Assembly (NCBI RefSeq): GCF_003675325.1 | Contig: NZ_CP033073.1 | Coordinates: forward strand, 3,472,001 to 3,536,000 | DNA from: Streptomyces dangxiongensis | Lineage (GTDB): Bacteria; Actinomycetota; Actinomycetes; Streptomycetales; Streptomycetaceae | Direction of reading: 5' to 3' | DNA length: 64,000 nt | In this document: positions 47,076-56,401 of the stretch, piece by piece | Layout: every line of letters starts with the position of its first letter | Numbering within the stretch: position 1 is the first letter of the stretch | Position numbers and translations under genes: made by a program | Notes under the pieces: model-generated | Told to the model about the DNA's origin: nothing | Databases searched by the model: none | The model's input: the letters and a program-made list of their open reading frames with translations, nothing else

Positions 47076-47636
47076 TCAGCCGCCGTAGACGTGGGGCGCG
47101 AGCGTGCCGACGAACGGCAGGTTGCGGTACTTCTCGGCGTAGTCGAGGCCGTAGCCGACGACGAACTCGTTCGGGATGTCGAAGCCGGCCCACTCCACGT
47201 CGATGGCGACCTTGGCGGCGTCCGGCTTGCGCAGCAGCGTGCACACCTTCAGCGAGGCGGGCTCGCGGGATCCCAGGTTGTTGATCAGCCAGGACAGGGT
47301 CAGGCCGGAGTCGATGATGTCCTCGACGATCAGGACGTGCCGGCCCTTGATGTCGGTGTCGAGGTCCTTGAGGATGCGGACGACACCGGAGGACTGGGTG
47401 CCCGCCCCGTAGGAGGACACGGCCATCCAGTCCATGGTGACGGGGGTGGACAGCGCTCGGGCGAGGTCGGCCATGACCATCACCGCGCCCTTGAGGACGC
47501 CCACGATCAGCAGGTCTTTGCCCGCGTACTCCGCGTCGATCTTCGCGGCCAGTTCGCCCAGCTTCGCGTCGATCTCTTCTTTGGTGATGAGCACCTGCTG
47601 AAGGTCGGCACCCATGTCTTTCGCGTCCACCCGCAT
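47076..47636 (-). CDS. hpt: Hypoxanthine-guanine phosphoribosyltransferase
   Basis: Hpt salvages hypoxanthine and guanine with PRPP. The 186-residue protein (ATG at 47636; 47615 is an alternative) has the conserved N-terminal [18 protein letters not shown] and the [15 protein letters not shown] loop. The flexible-loop segment is [16 protein letters not shown], and the PRPP motif is [17 protein letters not shown]. The base-binding end is [20 protein letters not shown]. It lies between ftsH and tilS in the same direction, a conserved order in actinobacteria and firmicutes. Confidence 0.97.
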   Translation of the reverse strand: MRVDAKDMGADLQQVLITKEEIDAKLGELAAKIDAEYAGKDLLIVGVLKGAVMVMADLARALSTPVTMDWMAVSSYGAGTQSSGVVRILKDLDTDIKGRHVLIVEDIIDSGLTLSWLINNLGSREPASLKVCTLLRKPDAAKVAIDVEWAGFDIPNEFVVGYGLDYAEKYRNLPFVGTLAPHVYGG

Positions 47637-47722
47637 CACTTTCGGTCGTCCCGCACTTACGGCCGCATGCACGGCCACCGGCTGGCCGGCCCGCCGGAGG
47701 ATCGCTCCGGGAGAGGCCGGTT

Positions 47723-48787
47723 TCAGCCTTGCCGAATCACCAGTCTGCCACCCTGGCGCTGGGCGACGACTCTGCCCGGGAGATTGATGGCCCCCTGGCC
47801 GCGCCAGCCGGTGATCAGGCGGTCGACTTCCTCGATGTGGCGGGCGAACAGCGAACCGGCCGGGGCGCCGGCCTCGATGGCCGCGCGGCGCAGGATCCGG
47901 CGGCGTACGGCGGGCGGGAGGGCGTAGAGCTTGGCGCACTCCAGCAGTCCCGCCGCGTCCCGCACGGCGGCCTCGGCCTGGCCGGCCCAGGCGTCGAGGG
48001 CGTCGGCGTCGTCGCGGGACAGTTGGGCGGTGCGGGCGAGCGCCTCCACGACCCCTTTGCCGAGGGCCTTCTCCAGGGCGGGCAGGCCTTCGTGCCGGAG
48101 CCGGGAGCGGGTGTAGGCGGGGTCGGCGTTGTGCGGGTCGTCCCAGACGGGGAGGGACTGGACCATGCAGGCCTTGCGGGCGGTCTGCCGGTCGAGGTGC
48201 AGGAAGGGCCGCCGGTAACGGCCGCCGGCCCCCGAGACCGCGGCCATCCCGGACAGGGAGCGGATGCCGGAACCGCGGGCGAGGCCCAGCAGGACGGTCT
48301 CGGCCTGGTCGTCGCGGGTGTGGCCGAGCAGGACCGCGGTGGCGCCGTGGCGTTCGGCGGCGGCGTCGAGGGCGGCGTAGCGGGCGTCGCGGGCGGCGGC
48401 TTCGGGCCCGCCCTCACGGCCGACGGTCACGGCGACGCGGTCGACCGGGCCGAGGCCCAGCCCGCGCAGGCGCAGGGCGACCTCGTCGGCGCGCAGTCCC
48501 GATCCGGGCTGGAGGCCGTGGTCCACGGTGACCCCGCCGGCGCGGATGCCGAGTCTGGGCGCCTCGAAGGCGAGGGCGGAGGCGAGTGCCATGGAGTCGG
48601 CGCCGCCGGAGCACGCGACGAGGACGAGCGGGGAGGGGGGCCGCTCGGCCGTCCGGCCGGTCCGCTCGCGCTCGCCGGGGGCCTGCCGGCCGGAGTGCGC
48701 GCCGGAGGTCTGGTGGTCGTTCAGGATGTCGTGGAGGACGCGGCGAACCGCCAGGCGTATCGCCGCGACCGCAGGATGGGGACCCAT
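47723..48787 (-). CDS. tilS: tRNA(Ile)-lysidine synthetase
   Basis: TilS converts C34 of the minor isoleucine tRNA (CAU anticodon) to lysidine so that it reads AUA. The 354-residue protein has the PP-loop [13 protein letters not shown] (SGGADS at 60-65), [11 protein letters not shown], and [20 protein letters not shown]. It also has [20 protein letters not shown] and the [14 protein letters not shown] motif typical of TilS. The C-terminal domain is the short type. The ATG at 48787 is preceded by AAGGGA. It is probably co-transcribed with hpt and perhaps ftsH. Confidence 0.96.
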   Translation of the reverse strand: MGPHPAVAAIRLAVRRVLHDILNDHQTSGAHSGRQAPGERERTGRTAERPPSPLVLVACSGGADSMALASALAFEAPRLGIRAGGVTVDHGLQPGSGLRADEVALRLRGLGLGPVDRVAVTVGREGGPEAAARDARYAALDAAAERHGATAVLLGHTRDDQAETVLLGLARGSGIRSLSGMAAVSGAGGRYRRPFLHLDRQTARKACMVQSLPVWDDPHNADPAYTRSRLRHEGLPALEKALGKGVVEALARTAQLSRDDADALDAWAGQAEAAVRDAAGLLECAKLYALPPAVRRRILRRAAIEAGAPAGSLFARHIEEVDRLITGWRGQGAINLPGRVVAQRQGGRLVIRQG

Positions 48788-48989
48788 GTCCGGTTCCCTT
48801 CATGAAGTTTTCCGGGGGTGAGCCCGAGCCGTCACACAGAGTGTGTAGATGGTGACAGAAGCGGGTCGTTCCCTGAGCATTGCACGCCTACGCATGGCCC
48901 ACGGTCCCTCGGACGGGTGATTGAAGGGGCGATCCCCTGCCGTCGGCCGGATTCGTCTCACGACGCCCGGGCGCGGATCACGACTCGGC

Positions 48990-50111
48990 CTAGCGGTGCA
49001 CCCGGGTGACCCAGTCGGCGGGCCGGGCGATCTCGGCCTTGGTGGGCAGGGTGTTGGGCGAGGTCCACACGCGGTTGAAGCCGTCGACGCCGACCTGGTC
49101 GACCACGGCCCGGACGAACCGTTCGCCGTCCCGGTACTGCTTGAGTTTGGCATCCAGACCCAGCAGCTTGCGCAGGGCGAGGTCCAGCCGCGAGGCGCCC
49201 TTCGCGCGGCGCTGCTGGAACTTCTCGCGGATCTCGGAGACGGTCGGTACGACGCTGGGTCCGACGCCGTCCATGACGTAGTCGGCGTGGCCCTCCAGCA
49301 AGGACATCACGGCGGTCAGGCGGCCGAGGATCTCCCGCTGGGCGGGAGTCTGCACCAGTTCCACGAAGGAGCGTCCGCCGTCCTCCTCCTCGGCCTCGGG
49401 ACGGCCGCCGACCAGGGACTGGGCGGCTTCCCGGATGCGCTCCAGGAAGGTCATCGGGTCCACGTCGGTCTCCGCCAAGAACGACTGGATTTCGCCCTCC
49501 AGGTGGTCACGGAGCCAGGGCACGGCCGTGAACTGCGTGCGGTGGGTCTCCTCGTGCAGGCACACCCACAGCCGGAAGTCGTGCGGCTCCACGTCGAGTT
49601 CGCGCTCCACGTGGACGATGTTGGGCGCGACGAGCAGCAGCCGGCCGCCGCCGTTCGCGCCCGCCGGGAGGTCCTGGGCGGCGGGGGCGAAGGTCTCGTA
49701 CTGGCCGAGGACGCGGGAGGACAGGAACGACAGGAGCATGCCGAGTTCCACGCCGGTGACCTTGCCGCCGACGGTGCCGAGGACCGCGCCGCCCGGGAGG
49801 CCGCCACGCCGTTCCTGCATCTTCTCCAGGAGCGGTTTGAGGATCTCCCGGAAGCCGGCGACGTTGGCGCGGACCCAGCCGGGGCGGTCCACCACGAGGA
49901 CGGGGGTGTCGTGGATCTCCCCGGTGCCCATCCGGGTGAAGCCCCGGACGTGCTCCTCCGAGGCCTTCGCGTGCCGGCGCAGCTCCGCGACGACCGACCG
50001 GGCCTCGTCGCGGCTGACGTCGGGGCCCGGTCGTACGAGCCGTGTCGCGGTCGCCACCGCGAGGTTCCAGTCGACCATCCCGGGAGATGCGGTGCCACCG
50101 AAGCCAGTCAT
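48990..50111 (-). CDS. DUF2342 family zinc-dependent metalloprotease
   Basis: The 373-residue protein belongs to the actinobacterial DUF2342 group, often annotated as an F420-biosynthesis-associated protein. It has NLAVATATRLVRPGPDVSRD near the start and RLLLVAPNIVHVERELDVEP before the metal site. The zincin motif is WVCLHEETHRTQF (HEETH), with a likely third ligand in LEGHADYVMDGVG. No signal peptide is present, so it acts in the cytoplasm. The ATG is at 50111. It is divergent from nothing close and follows dacB on the same strand after 209 nt. Its substrate is unknown. Confidence 0.88.
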   Translation of the reverse strand: MTGFGGTASPGMVDWNLAVATATRLVRPGPDVSRDEARSVVAELRRHAKASEEHVRGFTRMGTGEIHDTPVLVVDRPGWVRANVAGFREILKPLLEKMQERRGGLPGGAVLGTVGGKVTGVELGMLLSFLSSRVLGQYETFAPAAQDLPAGANGGGRLLLVAPNIVHVERELDVEPHDFRLWVCLHEETHRTQFTAVPWLRDHLEGEIQSFLAETDVDPMTFLERIREAAQSLVGGRPEAEEEDGGRSFVELVQTPAQREILGRLTAVMSLLEGHADYVMDGVGPSVVPTVSEIREKFQQRRAKGASRLDLALRKLLGLDAKLKQYRDGERFVRAVVDQVGVDGFNRVWTSPNTLPTKAEIARPADWVTRVHR

Positions 50112-50320
50112 GCGTCAACCGTACGTGAGCGGCCCCCGTTGGGGCAGGCCGTGGCGGCCGGCGGGACCACGGGCGGGCGCGGAGCCGCGGCGGAACCGTA
50201 CGGCCGGCCCGCGCGTGCCGTGACGACAACGCGGTGGAGCGACGCCGCGGAGGTGCGCGCGTGCCCCGCGACCCCGGCAGGACCCGGACGACGGGCCCTG
50301 CCCGCAGCCGACGACGGGCC

Positions 50321-51928
50321 CTACCCGCAGCCGCAGCCCGCGAGTGCCGTCGCCGCGGCGTCCAGGGCCGACTGGGCCTGCGGCGGGTCGGCCGTGTGCG
50401 AGGCCAGGAAGGCGAAGGCTAGGAGGCGGCCGTCCTTGTCGACGACCGTGCCGGCGAGGGTGTTCACGCCGGTCAGGGTGCCGGTCTTGGCGCGTACGAC
50501 TCCGGCCGCGCCGTCGGTGTAGCGGGTGCTCAGGGTGCCGGTGAAGCCGGCGACGGGCAGGCCGGTGAGGACGGGGCGGAGGCCGGGCCGGGCCGGGTCG
50601 CCCGCCTTTACCAGGAGCGCCGTGAGGAGGTCCGCCGTCAGCCGGTCGGCGCGGTCGAGGCCGCTGCCGTCGTGGAAGGCGGCCCCGGACATGGGCAGGC
50701 CGAGCTTGCGGAGCTGGGTGGCGACCGCCCGGGCGCCGCCGGCGAAGCTCGCGGGGTCGCCGCCGGCGAGGGCGGTCCGGCGGGCCAGGGCCTCGGCGAT
50801 GTCGTTGTCGCTGTTGGTGAGCATGCGCTCGACCAGGGCGGACAGCGGGGGCGAGGAGACGGTGGCGAGGGTCTGCGCGCGCGTGCTGGCCTTGGACGGG
50901 CCGGGGGACGTGGTGGTGATGCCGGCGTCCTTGAGGAAGCCCGCGAACTTCGCCGCCGCGTCCGCCGCCGGGTCGCTCACGCGGGGCGCCGGCCCGCTGT
51001 CGGAGCCGTCCGCGCGGCCCTCGTCGGCGGCCAGGGCGCTGACCGGGGCGAGGTTGTCGTTGACGCCGATGGGGTGCAGGGCGGGGCCGGTGTAGAGGGT
51101 GGTGTCGTACGAGAGGGTGATCTCGTGGATGCCGCGCCGGCCCAGGGCCTTCGCGGTGTCGGCGGCCAGCGTGCGCAGGTCGGCCCATTCGCCGCCGGCC
51201 TTCGGGTGTGCGGTCAGGGTGGGGTCGCCGCCGCCGACGAGGACGAGTTCCCGGGTGTCCGGTTCGAAGGCGGCGCGGGTGGTGAGGCGGTGGTCGGGGC
51301 CGAGGGCGGACAGGGCGGCGACGGCGGTGGCGATCTTGGTGGTGGAGGCGGGGGTGAGGGCCTTGCCCACGCCGGTGCCGTACAGGCGGGTGCCGGTCGC
51401 GACGTCGACGACGGCCGCCGCGCGGTCGTCGCCGAGCGCGGGGGCGGCCATGAGCGGTTCCAGGACGTCCGGGAGGGCTTTGCCGCCCGAGGGGGCCTTC
51501 CGGGTGCCGACGGCGCCCCCGGTGCCGCCCAGGCCCGTCAGGACGGGCGCGGCGCTCGGCGCGGGCCGGGGCGCCGCCCCCGCCGCCGTACCGGAGCGAC
51601 CGTGATCTGCGCCACCTGATCCCTCCAGGGCGGCGGCGCGGTCCTCCTCGGCCGTACGCTGACCGTTGGCGTCCCAGGGACCGGCCACGGTCACCACGCC
51701 GGCGGCCAGCACCAGGCCGGCGGTGGCGGCGCCCGCGGTGTACTGCCAGGTTCTGACGGTCCGCGGACGGGAGAGGTGCGCAGGCCCGACCCGCACGGCC
51801 TTCGTCAGCCGCGCGATCCGCGGCCCGGCGGCCGTCGCGGCGCGCGCCAGACGGGGTCGTACGGCGTTCGCGATCCGCGCCACCTGCGGTCTCGCGGCCC
51901 GCCAAGGCCTCAGTACTGGCACGACCAC
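50321..51928 (-). CDS. dacB: D-alanyl-D-alanine carboxypeptidase/endopeptidase (PBP4, S13 family)
   Basis: This is a penicillin-binding enzyme that trims or cuts peptide cross-links in peptidoglycan. The GTG at 51928 has AAAGGGG upstream. The 535-residue protein has a long basic cytoplasmic N-terminus and one membrane segment near residues 65-83. A disordered linker leads to the catalytic domain with S195-TTK198 (PASTTKIA), the SDN motif in LTNSDNDIAEAL, and the KTG motif in VRAKTGTLTGVN. A large insertion between the first two motifs is typical of PBP4. It is divergent from ppa with about 80 nt between starts. Confidence 0.94.
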   Translation of the reverse strand: MVVPVLRPWRAARPQVARIANAVRPRLARAATAAGPRIARLTKAVRVGPAHLSRPRTVRTWQYTAGAATAGLVLAAGVVTVAGPWDANGQRTAEEDRAAALEGSGGADHGRSGTAAGAAPRPAPSAAPVLTGLGGTGGAVGTRKAPSGGKALPDVLEPLMAAPALGDDRAAAVVDVATGTRLYGTGVGKALTPASTTKIATAVAALSALGPDHRLTTRAAFEPDTRELVLVGGGDPTLTAHPKAGGEWADLRTLAADTAKALGRRGIHEITLSYDTTLYTGPALHPIGVNDNLAPVSALAADEGRADGSDSGPAPRVSDPAADAAAKFAGFLKDAGITTTSPGPSKASTRAQTLATVSSPPLSALVERMLTNSDNDIAEALARRTALAGGDPASFAGGARAVATQLRKLGLPMSGAAFHDGSGLDRADRLTADLLTALLVKAGDPARPGLRPVLTGLPVAGFTGTLSTRYTDGAAGVVRAKTGTLTGVNTLAGTVVDKDGRLLAFAFLASHTADPPQAQSALDAAATALAGCGCG

Positions 51929-52007
51929 CAGCCCCTTTCGCGATCACACACCTGCGTGAGGGACACTTAACCACCAGAACTATGTGCTGATCATGGAGGA
52001 GCCACCG

Positions 52008-52499
52008 GTGGAGTTCGACGTCACGATCGAGATCCCGAAGGGTTCGCGGAACAAGTACGAGGTGGACCACGAGACCGGTCGGATCCGCCTGGACCGTCGC
52101 CTCTTCACCTCGACCGCCTATCCGACCGACTACGGCTTCGTCGAGAACACCCTCGGCGAGGACGGCGACCCGCTGGACGCGCTGGTCATCCTGGACGAGC
52201 CGACCTTCCCGGGCTGCCTCATCCGGTGCCGCGCGATCGGCATGTTCCGTATGACGGACGAGGCGGGCGGCGACGACAAGCTGCTGTGCGTCCCGGCCAC
52301 CGACCCGCGTGTGGAGCACCTGCGTGACATCCACCACGTGTCGGAGTTCGACCGCCTGGAGATCCAGCACTTCTTCGAGGTGTACAAGGACCTGGAGCCC
52401 GGCAAGTCGGTCGAGGGTGCCAACTGGGTGGGCCGTACCGACGCCGAGATCGAGATCGAGCGGTCGTACAAGCGCTTCAAGGAGCAGGGCGGCCACTGA
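52008..52499 (+). CDS. ppa: Inorganic pyrophosphatase
   Basis: Ppa hydrolyses pyrophosphate and pulls biosynthetic reactions forward. The GTG at 52008 is chosen because GGAGGA lies at 51995-52000; upstream in-frame starts overlap that site. The 163-residue protein has the family I residues: [40 protein letters not shown] and [13 protein letters not shown] (metal-binding aspartates). It also has [12 protein letters not shown] and [13 protein letters not shown]. The length matches other actinobacterial enzymes. It ends at a strong hairpin. Confidence 0.97.
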   Translation: MEFDVTIEIPKGSRNKYEVDHETGRIRLDRRLFTSTAYPTDYGFVENTLGEDGDPLDALVILDEPTFPGCLIRCRAIGMFRMTDEAGGDDKLLCVPATDPRVEHLRDIHHVSEFDRLEIQHFFEVYKDLEPGKSVEGANWVGRTDAEIEIERSYKRFKEQGGH

Positions 52500-52513
52500 G
52501 CCCGCACTCCGCT

Positions 52514-52549
52514 GAAACGGGCCGCACGCGCATGCGTGCGGCCCGTTTC
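52514..52549 (+). terminator. Strong hairpin terminator after ppa
   Basis: A perfect 16-bp stem, GAAACGGGCCGCACGC / GCGTGCGGCCCGTTTC, has a GCAT loop 14 nt after the ppa stop. Confidence 0.92.
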
Positions 52550-52633
52550 GCATGCAGGCAGGTGTGCGGCCCGTCCGGGTACGTGTGCGCATACTGAGGC
52601 TTACGGAATGTGTCGTTCAGGGAGCGGTTCGAG

Positions 52634-54289
52634 GTGACGGAGACGCAGGACCGGAAGCCGCGGTCCGACGAGGCGCGGTACGACCCGGAGATCACCTCCG
52701 AGTTCGCCATTCCCCGGGGTCTCGACGTTCCCAGGGGCGGTGGTGAGGCGGAGACGACGTCCGAGTTCGCGGTGCCCGACGGCCTCCAGACACCGCATCC
52801 GCCCAGTGCCGAACCGGAGGGGTCCGCGTTCAGCACGCCCAGCACCTACGACGCGACGAGCCCCCCGGCCTCGTTCACGCCGGCCGCCGGAATGCCGCTG
52901 GTCAGCCTGGTCAAGGACGCGCCCTGGCAGGACCGCATGCGCACGATGCTGCGCATGCCGGTGACCGAGCGGCCGGCGCCGGAGCCGGTGCAGCGCGTGG
53001 AGGAGGGCGGTCCGGCCGTCCCGCGCGTGCTGGACCTGACCCTGCGTATCGGGGAGCTGCTGCTGGCGGGCGGCGAGGGCGCGGAGGACGTGGAGGCCGC
53101 GATGTTCGCGGTGTGCCGGTCCTACGGCCTGGACCGGTGCGAGCCGAACGTCACCTTCACGCTGCTGTCGATCTCCCACCAGCCGTCCCTGGTGGAGGAC
53201 CCCGTGACGGCGTCCCGGACGGTGCGGCGGCGGGGCACCGACTACACGCGTCTGGCGGCCGTCTTCCGGCTCGTGGACGACCTGACGGACCCGGAGACGC
53301 ACGTCTCCCTGGAGGAGGCCTACCGGCGCCTGGCGGAGATCCGCCGCAACCGGCACCCGTATCCCGGCTGGGCGCTGACCCTCGCGAGCGGACTGCTGGC
53401 CGGTGCGGCCTCCATCCTGGTCGGCGGTGACCCGATCGTGTTCCTCGCGGCGGCCGTCGGCGCGATGCTCGGCGACCGGCTCGCATGGCTGTGCGCGGGG
53501 CGCGGGCTGCCGGAGTTCTACCAGTTCACGGTGGCCGCGATGCCGCCCGCGGCGATAGGCGTGGCGCTGACGCTGGCGCACGTGGACGTGAAGGCGTCCG
53601 CCGTGATCACCGGTGGGCTGTTCGCGCTGCTGCCCGGGCGGGCGCTGGTGGCCGGCGTGCAGGACGGGCTGACGGGCTTCTACATCACGGCGTCGGCGCG
53701 CCTGCTGGAGGTCATGTACTTCTTCGTCGGCATCGTCGTCGGGGTCCTGGTGATCCTGTACTTCGGCGTCAAGATCGGCGGTGAGCTGAACCCGGACGCG
53801 GCGCTGGGCATCTCCGAGCGCCCGCTGCTCCAGATCGTGGCCTCCATGCTGCTGTCGCTGACCTTCGCGGTGCTGCTCCAGCAGGAACGGTCCACCGTGC
53901 TCTGGGTGACCCTCAACGGGGGCGTCGCCTGGTCGGTGTACGGTGCGATGCACTACGCGGGCGGCATCTCGCCGGTGGCCTCCACGGCCGTGGCGGCGGG
54001 ACTCGTCGGGCTGTTCGGGCAGCTTCTGTCCCGGTACCGGTTCGCCTCGGCGCTGCCGTACACGACCGCGGCGATCGGACCGCTGCTGCCCGGTTCGGCG
54101 ACCTACTTCGGGCTGCTGTCCATGGCCCAGAACAATCTGGACAAGGGACTGGTGTCGCTGGCCAAGGCCGCGTCACTGGCGATGGCCATCGCCATCGGGG
54201 TCAACCTGGGGTCGGAGATCTCGCGGCTGTTCCTGCGCGTCGGCTCCGCCGGCAAGCGCCGGGCCGCGAAACGGACCAGGGGCTTCTGA
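52634..54289 (+). CDS. Threonine/serine exporter family protein (ThrE-like)
   Basis: The protein has the ThrE two-part design. A cytoplasmic DUF1212-like domain (RVLDLTLRIGELLLAGGEGA, EDVEAAMFAVCRSYGLDRCE) is followed by about ten membrane helices (from GWALTLASGLLAGAASILVG to LFLRVGSAGKRR). It ends in a basic tail. The N-terminal ~90 residues are disordered and contain a duplicated motif, TSEFAIPRGLDVP and TSEFAVPDGLQTP. The GTG at 52634 has GGGAG nine to ten bases upstream (551 aa); a GTG at 52610 is also possible. Relatives export threonine and serine; the substrate here is inferred. It is convergent with the DedA gene. Confidence 0.85.
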   Translation: MTETQDRKPRSDEARYDPEITSEFAIPRGLDVPRGGGEAETTSEFAVPDGLQTPHPPSAEPEGSAFSTPSTYDATSPPASFTPAAGMPLVSLVKDAPWQDRMRTMLRMPVTERPAPEPVQRVEEGGPAVPRVLDLTLRIGELLLAGGEGAEDVEAAMFAVCRSYGLDRCEPNVTFTLLSISHQPSLVEDPVTASRTVRRRGTDYTRLAAVFRLVDDLTDPETHVSLEEAYRRLAEIRRNRHPYPGWALTLASGLLAGAASILVGGDPIVFLAAAVGAMLGDRLAWLCAGRGLPEFYQFTVAAMPPAAIGVALTLAHVDVKASAVITGGLFALLPGRALVAGVQDGLTGFYITASARLLEVMYFFVGIVVGVLVILYFGVKIGGELNPDAALGISERPLLQIVASMLLSLTFAVLLQQERSTVLWVTLNGGVAWSVYGAMHYAGGISPVASTAVAAGLVGLFGQLLSRYRFASALPYTTAAIGPLLPGSATYFGLLSMAQNNLDKGLVSLAKAASLAMAIAIGVNLGSEISRLFLRVGSAGKRRAAKRTRGF

Positions 54290-54308
54290 GCGCCCGGCGC
54301 CCGCCGGC

Positions 54309-55256
54309 CTACTGCCGGCGGTAGTCGTGGGGGTACTGGTTCGGGTCGTACTGGTCCTGCGGGTACTGCTGCTGCGGGTACTGCTGCTGGTCGTGGTGCT
54401 GGTGGTCGTAGCCGCCCTGGTTCCAGTGCTGCTGGGGCTGCTGCGGCTGCTCGTACGGCTGTTCCTGCTGGTGGTACGGCTGCTGCTGGTACGGCTGCTC
54501 GTACGACGGTTCGGGGTCGATGCGGCGCAGACGGGTCGTCGCGTCGTCCATGACCGGCGGCTGCCGGTACGGCTGCGGCTGCTGCTGGTACGCGGGCTGC
54601 TGCGGGGCCTCCGGCTCGGTCCGGCCGGCCGCCTTCTTGCTCTTGCCGCGCGCGCGGAGGAACTCGATCGCGACCGGGACCACCGAGACCAGGACGATCA
54701 GGATGAGGATGGCCTCGATGTTGTTCTTGACGACACCGATGTTGCCGAGCCAGGAACCGAGCAGGGTGACGCCCGCGCCCCACAGGAGGCCGCCGATGAC
54801 GTTGAAGGTCAGGAACGAGCGGTAGCGCATGCCGCTGACGCCCGCGATGATCGGCGTGAACGTCCGCACGATCGGCACGAAGCGGGCCAGCACCAGGGAC
54901 TTGGGGCCGTACTTCTCGAAGAAATCGTGCGCCTTGGCGACGTTCTCCTGCTTGAACAGGCGGGAGTCCGGTCGGTTGAACAGGGACGGACCGACCTTCT
55001 TGCCGAACATGTAGCCCGCCTGGTCGCCGAGGATCGCGGCGAGGCAGATCAGGCCGATCGCGGCCCACAGCGGGAAGTCCAGCTTGTGCGACGTGATCAG
55101 CAGGCCGCAGGTGAACAGCAGGGAGTCACCCGGCAGGAAGAAGCCGATGAGCAGGCCGGACTCGGCAAAGATGACGAGGAGCAGGCCCCAGATGCCGAAC
55201 GTGGAGAGGAGGTGGTTCGGATCCAGCCAGCTCGGGCCGAGGGCAAGCGTCGTCAC
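54309..55256 (-). CDS. DedA family membrane protein with Gln/Tyr/Pro-rich tail
   Basis: DedA/SNARE-associated proteins are membrane proteins linked to lipid flipping and membrane potential. The GTG at 55256 follows AGGAG. The 315-residue protein has the typical domain in residues 1-205: FAESGLLIGFFLPGDSLLFT, GDQAGYMFGKKVG, and VLARFVPIVRTFTPIIAGVS with the conserved F-x-R-x-x-P-x-x-R. The last ~105 residues are a low-complexity tail of repeated QQPYQQ and EQPYEQP units with charged interruptions, unlike the GC-driven Ala/Pro tails elsewhere. It probably projects into the cytoplasm. Confidence 0.9.
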   Translation of the reverse strand: MTTLALGPSWLDPNHLLSTFGIWGLLLVIFAESGLLIGFFLPGDSLLFTCGLLITSHKLDFPLWAAIGLICLAAILGDQAGYMFGKKVGPSLFNRPDSRLFKQENVAKAHDFFEKYGPKSLVLARFVPIVRTFTPIIAGVSGMRYRSFLTFNVIGGLLWGAGVTLLGSWLGNIGVVKNNIEAILILIVLVSVVPVAIEFLRARGKSKKAAGRTEPEAPQQPAYQQQPQPYRQPPVMDDATTRLRRIDPEPSYEQPYQQQPYHQQEQPYEQPQQPQQHWNQGGYDHQHHDQQQYPQQQYPQDQYDPNQYPHDYRRQ

Positions 55257-55561
55257 GGTTCCGGGCTCCTGAGGGGATGGCGAGGTGCGGCGGCAGGTAG
55301 CGCCCGTCCAAAGCTATCAACGCGCGGTGTCCTGCCCAGGTTCCACGGGCCACCTCGGGATGCGCCGGCCGCCGCCCGGCCCGTCCAGCAGGTCATCGGC
55401 GAGGTGTCCGGCCTCACGGTCCGCTCCCGGCGCCCGAGCACAAGGGGTGACCGGAATCTCCCCGGTGGCGGCCGGAGCCCCACCGGCTGGCACCCGGGGG
55501 GAATCCGGCTCGCCCCACCCGCTCGTACGCCCTGGACGTCACCCGTCGTGCCGTGCGCGTG
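55257..55561. other. Intergenic region between the DedA gene and the small broken ORF
   Basis: These 305 nt are GC-rich. No gene with credible start, codon bias and ribosome binding site was found. The right part may hold the end of the transcript of the small minus-strand ORF. Confidence 0.4.
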
Positions 55562-55808
55562 CTACGCGGCGGATGCCGCCACGGGGGCGCCGGCCGCGGG
55601 GGTCTTCCCGGTCAGCTCCGCGCGCTTGCCGTTCTCGTCCAAAACGTAGAGAAGCGCCGGATGAGCTGCGAGAGGGCGATCTTCACGAGTGAGGTATCGG
55701 TGACCGCGCGGGTGAGAATATCGCCTGCTTTCCGGCGACACTCGCGACCGACCCCGCGCCGTTCGTGGCCCCGGCTCCCGGGCTCGCGTCTTTCACGTGA
55801 ATCGCCAT
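55562..55808 (-). pseudogene. Small ORF downstream of tipA with two apparent frame breaks
   Basis: An ATG at 55808 with GGGGGAG six bases upstream begins MAIHVKDASPGAGATNGAGS and reads about 30 codons with strong third-position GC. The coding signal then moves to a second frame near 55714-55728 (DILTRAVTDTSLVKIALSQL). It moves to a third frame near 55640-55655 (LDENGKRAELTGKTPAAGAP), which ends at a TAG at 55562-55564. Joining the three gives a product of about 81-82 aa. I do not recognise it. Either the sequence has indel errors or this is a decayed gene. Confidence 0.4.
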
Positions 55809-55966
55809 GAGCGCTCCCCCCCGCTTTGCCGACGGTCACGGCGAATGCGCACGCACCGGAAGGAAGGCCGTGCTGCACGATTCCCGTCGTCAAGACGCCC
55901 AAAACCCTTTACTCGGCGTGTTTTCGGCGCCCACCCGTCGGTCCCGGACCGCCGGCTGCGCGTGCG

Positions 55967-56401
55967 TCACGCCCGGTGCCGGGCCGTGTTCCCCCGGATG
56001 GCGTCACGCAGGTGTTCGGCCAGGCCCGGACGCATGGCGTCGTAGAAGGCCCTGAAGCGTTCGTCGCGGACGTACATGTCGCCCAGGCACTCGTGCATCT
56101 CGTACCCGCACTCGTAGAACCAGGTGCTGATGTGCCGCCGGTGCTCCTCCGCGAGGTCCATGGCCCGCTCACCGGCCGGCGGCTCGGCGTCGGCCAACAG
56201 GGCGACGTACCGCCGGCTCCACTCGTCGCTCTCGGCCTGCAGCCGCTTCCAGTCCTCCTTGGTGTAGGAGGCGGCCCGGCGCTGCGACTCGGCGTAGGCC
56301 TCCGTGTCGCCCCAGCGGGCCTCCACCTCCTCCGCGTACTGCTCGGGGTCGTTGTTCCCGAACACCTCGAACTTCTCCTCCGGCGTCAGGTTGATGCCCA
56401 T
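55967..56401 (-). CDS. tipA: TipAS, alternative short product from an internal start
   Basis: In S. lividans a second in-frame start makes a free drug-binding domain of 144 aa that sequesters thiopeptides. Here codon 110 is ATG (plus-strand CAT at 56399-56401) and is preceded by GGAGG with nine bases spacing (GGAGGCACGCAGT). The spacing and position match exactly, so TipAS production is expected. Confidence 0.8.
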   Translation of the reverse strand: MGINLTPEEKFEVFGNNDPEQYAEEVEARWGDTEAYAESQRRAASYTKEDWKRLQAESDEWSRRYVALLADAEPPAGERAMDLAEEHRRHISTWFYECGYEMHECLGDMYVRDERFRAFYDAMRPGLAEHLRDAIRGNTARHRA

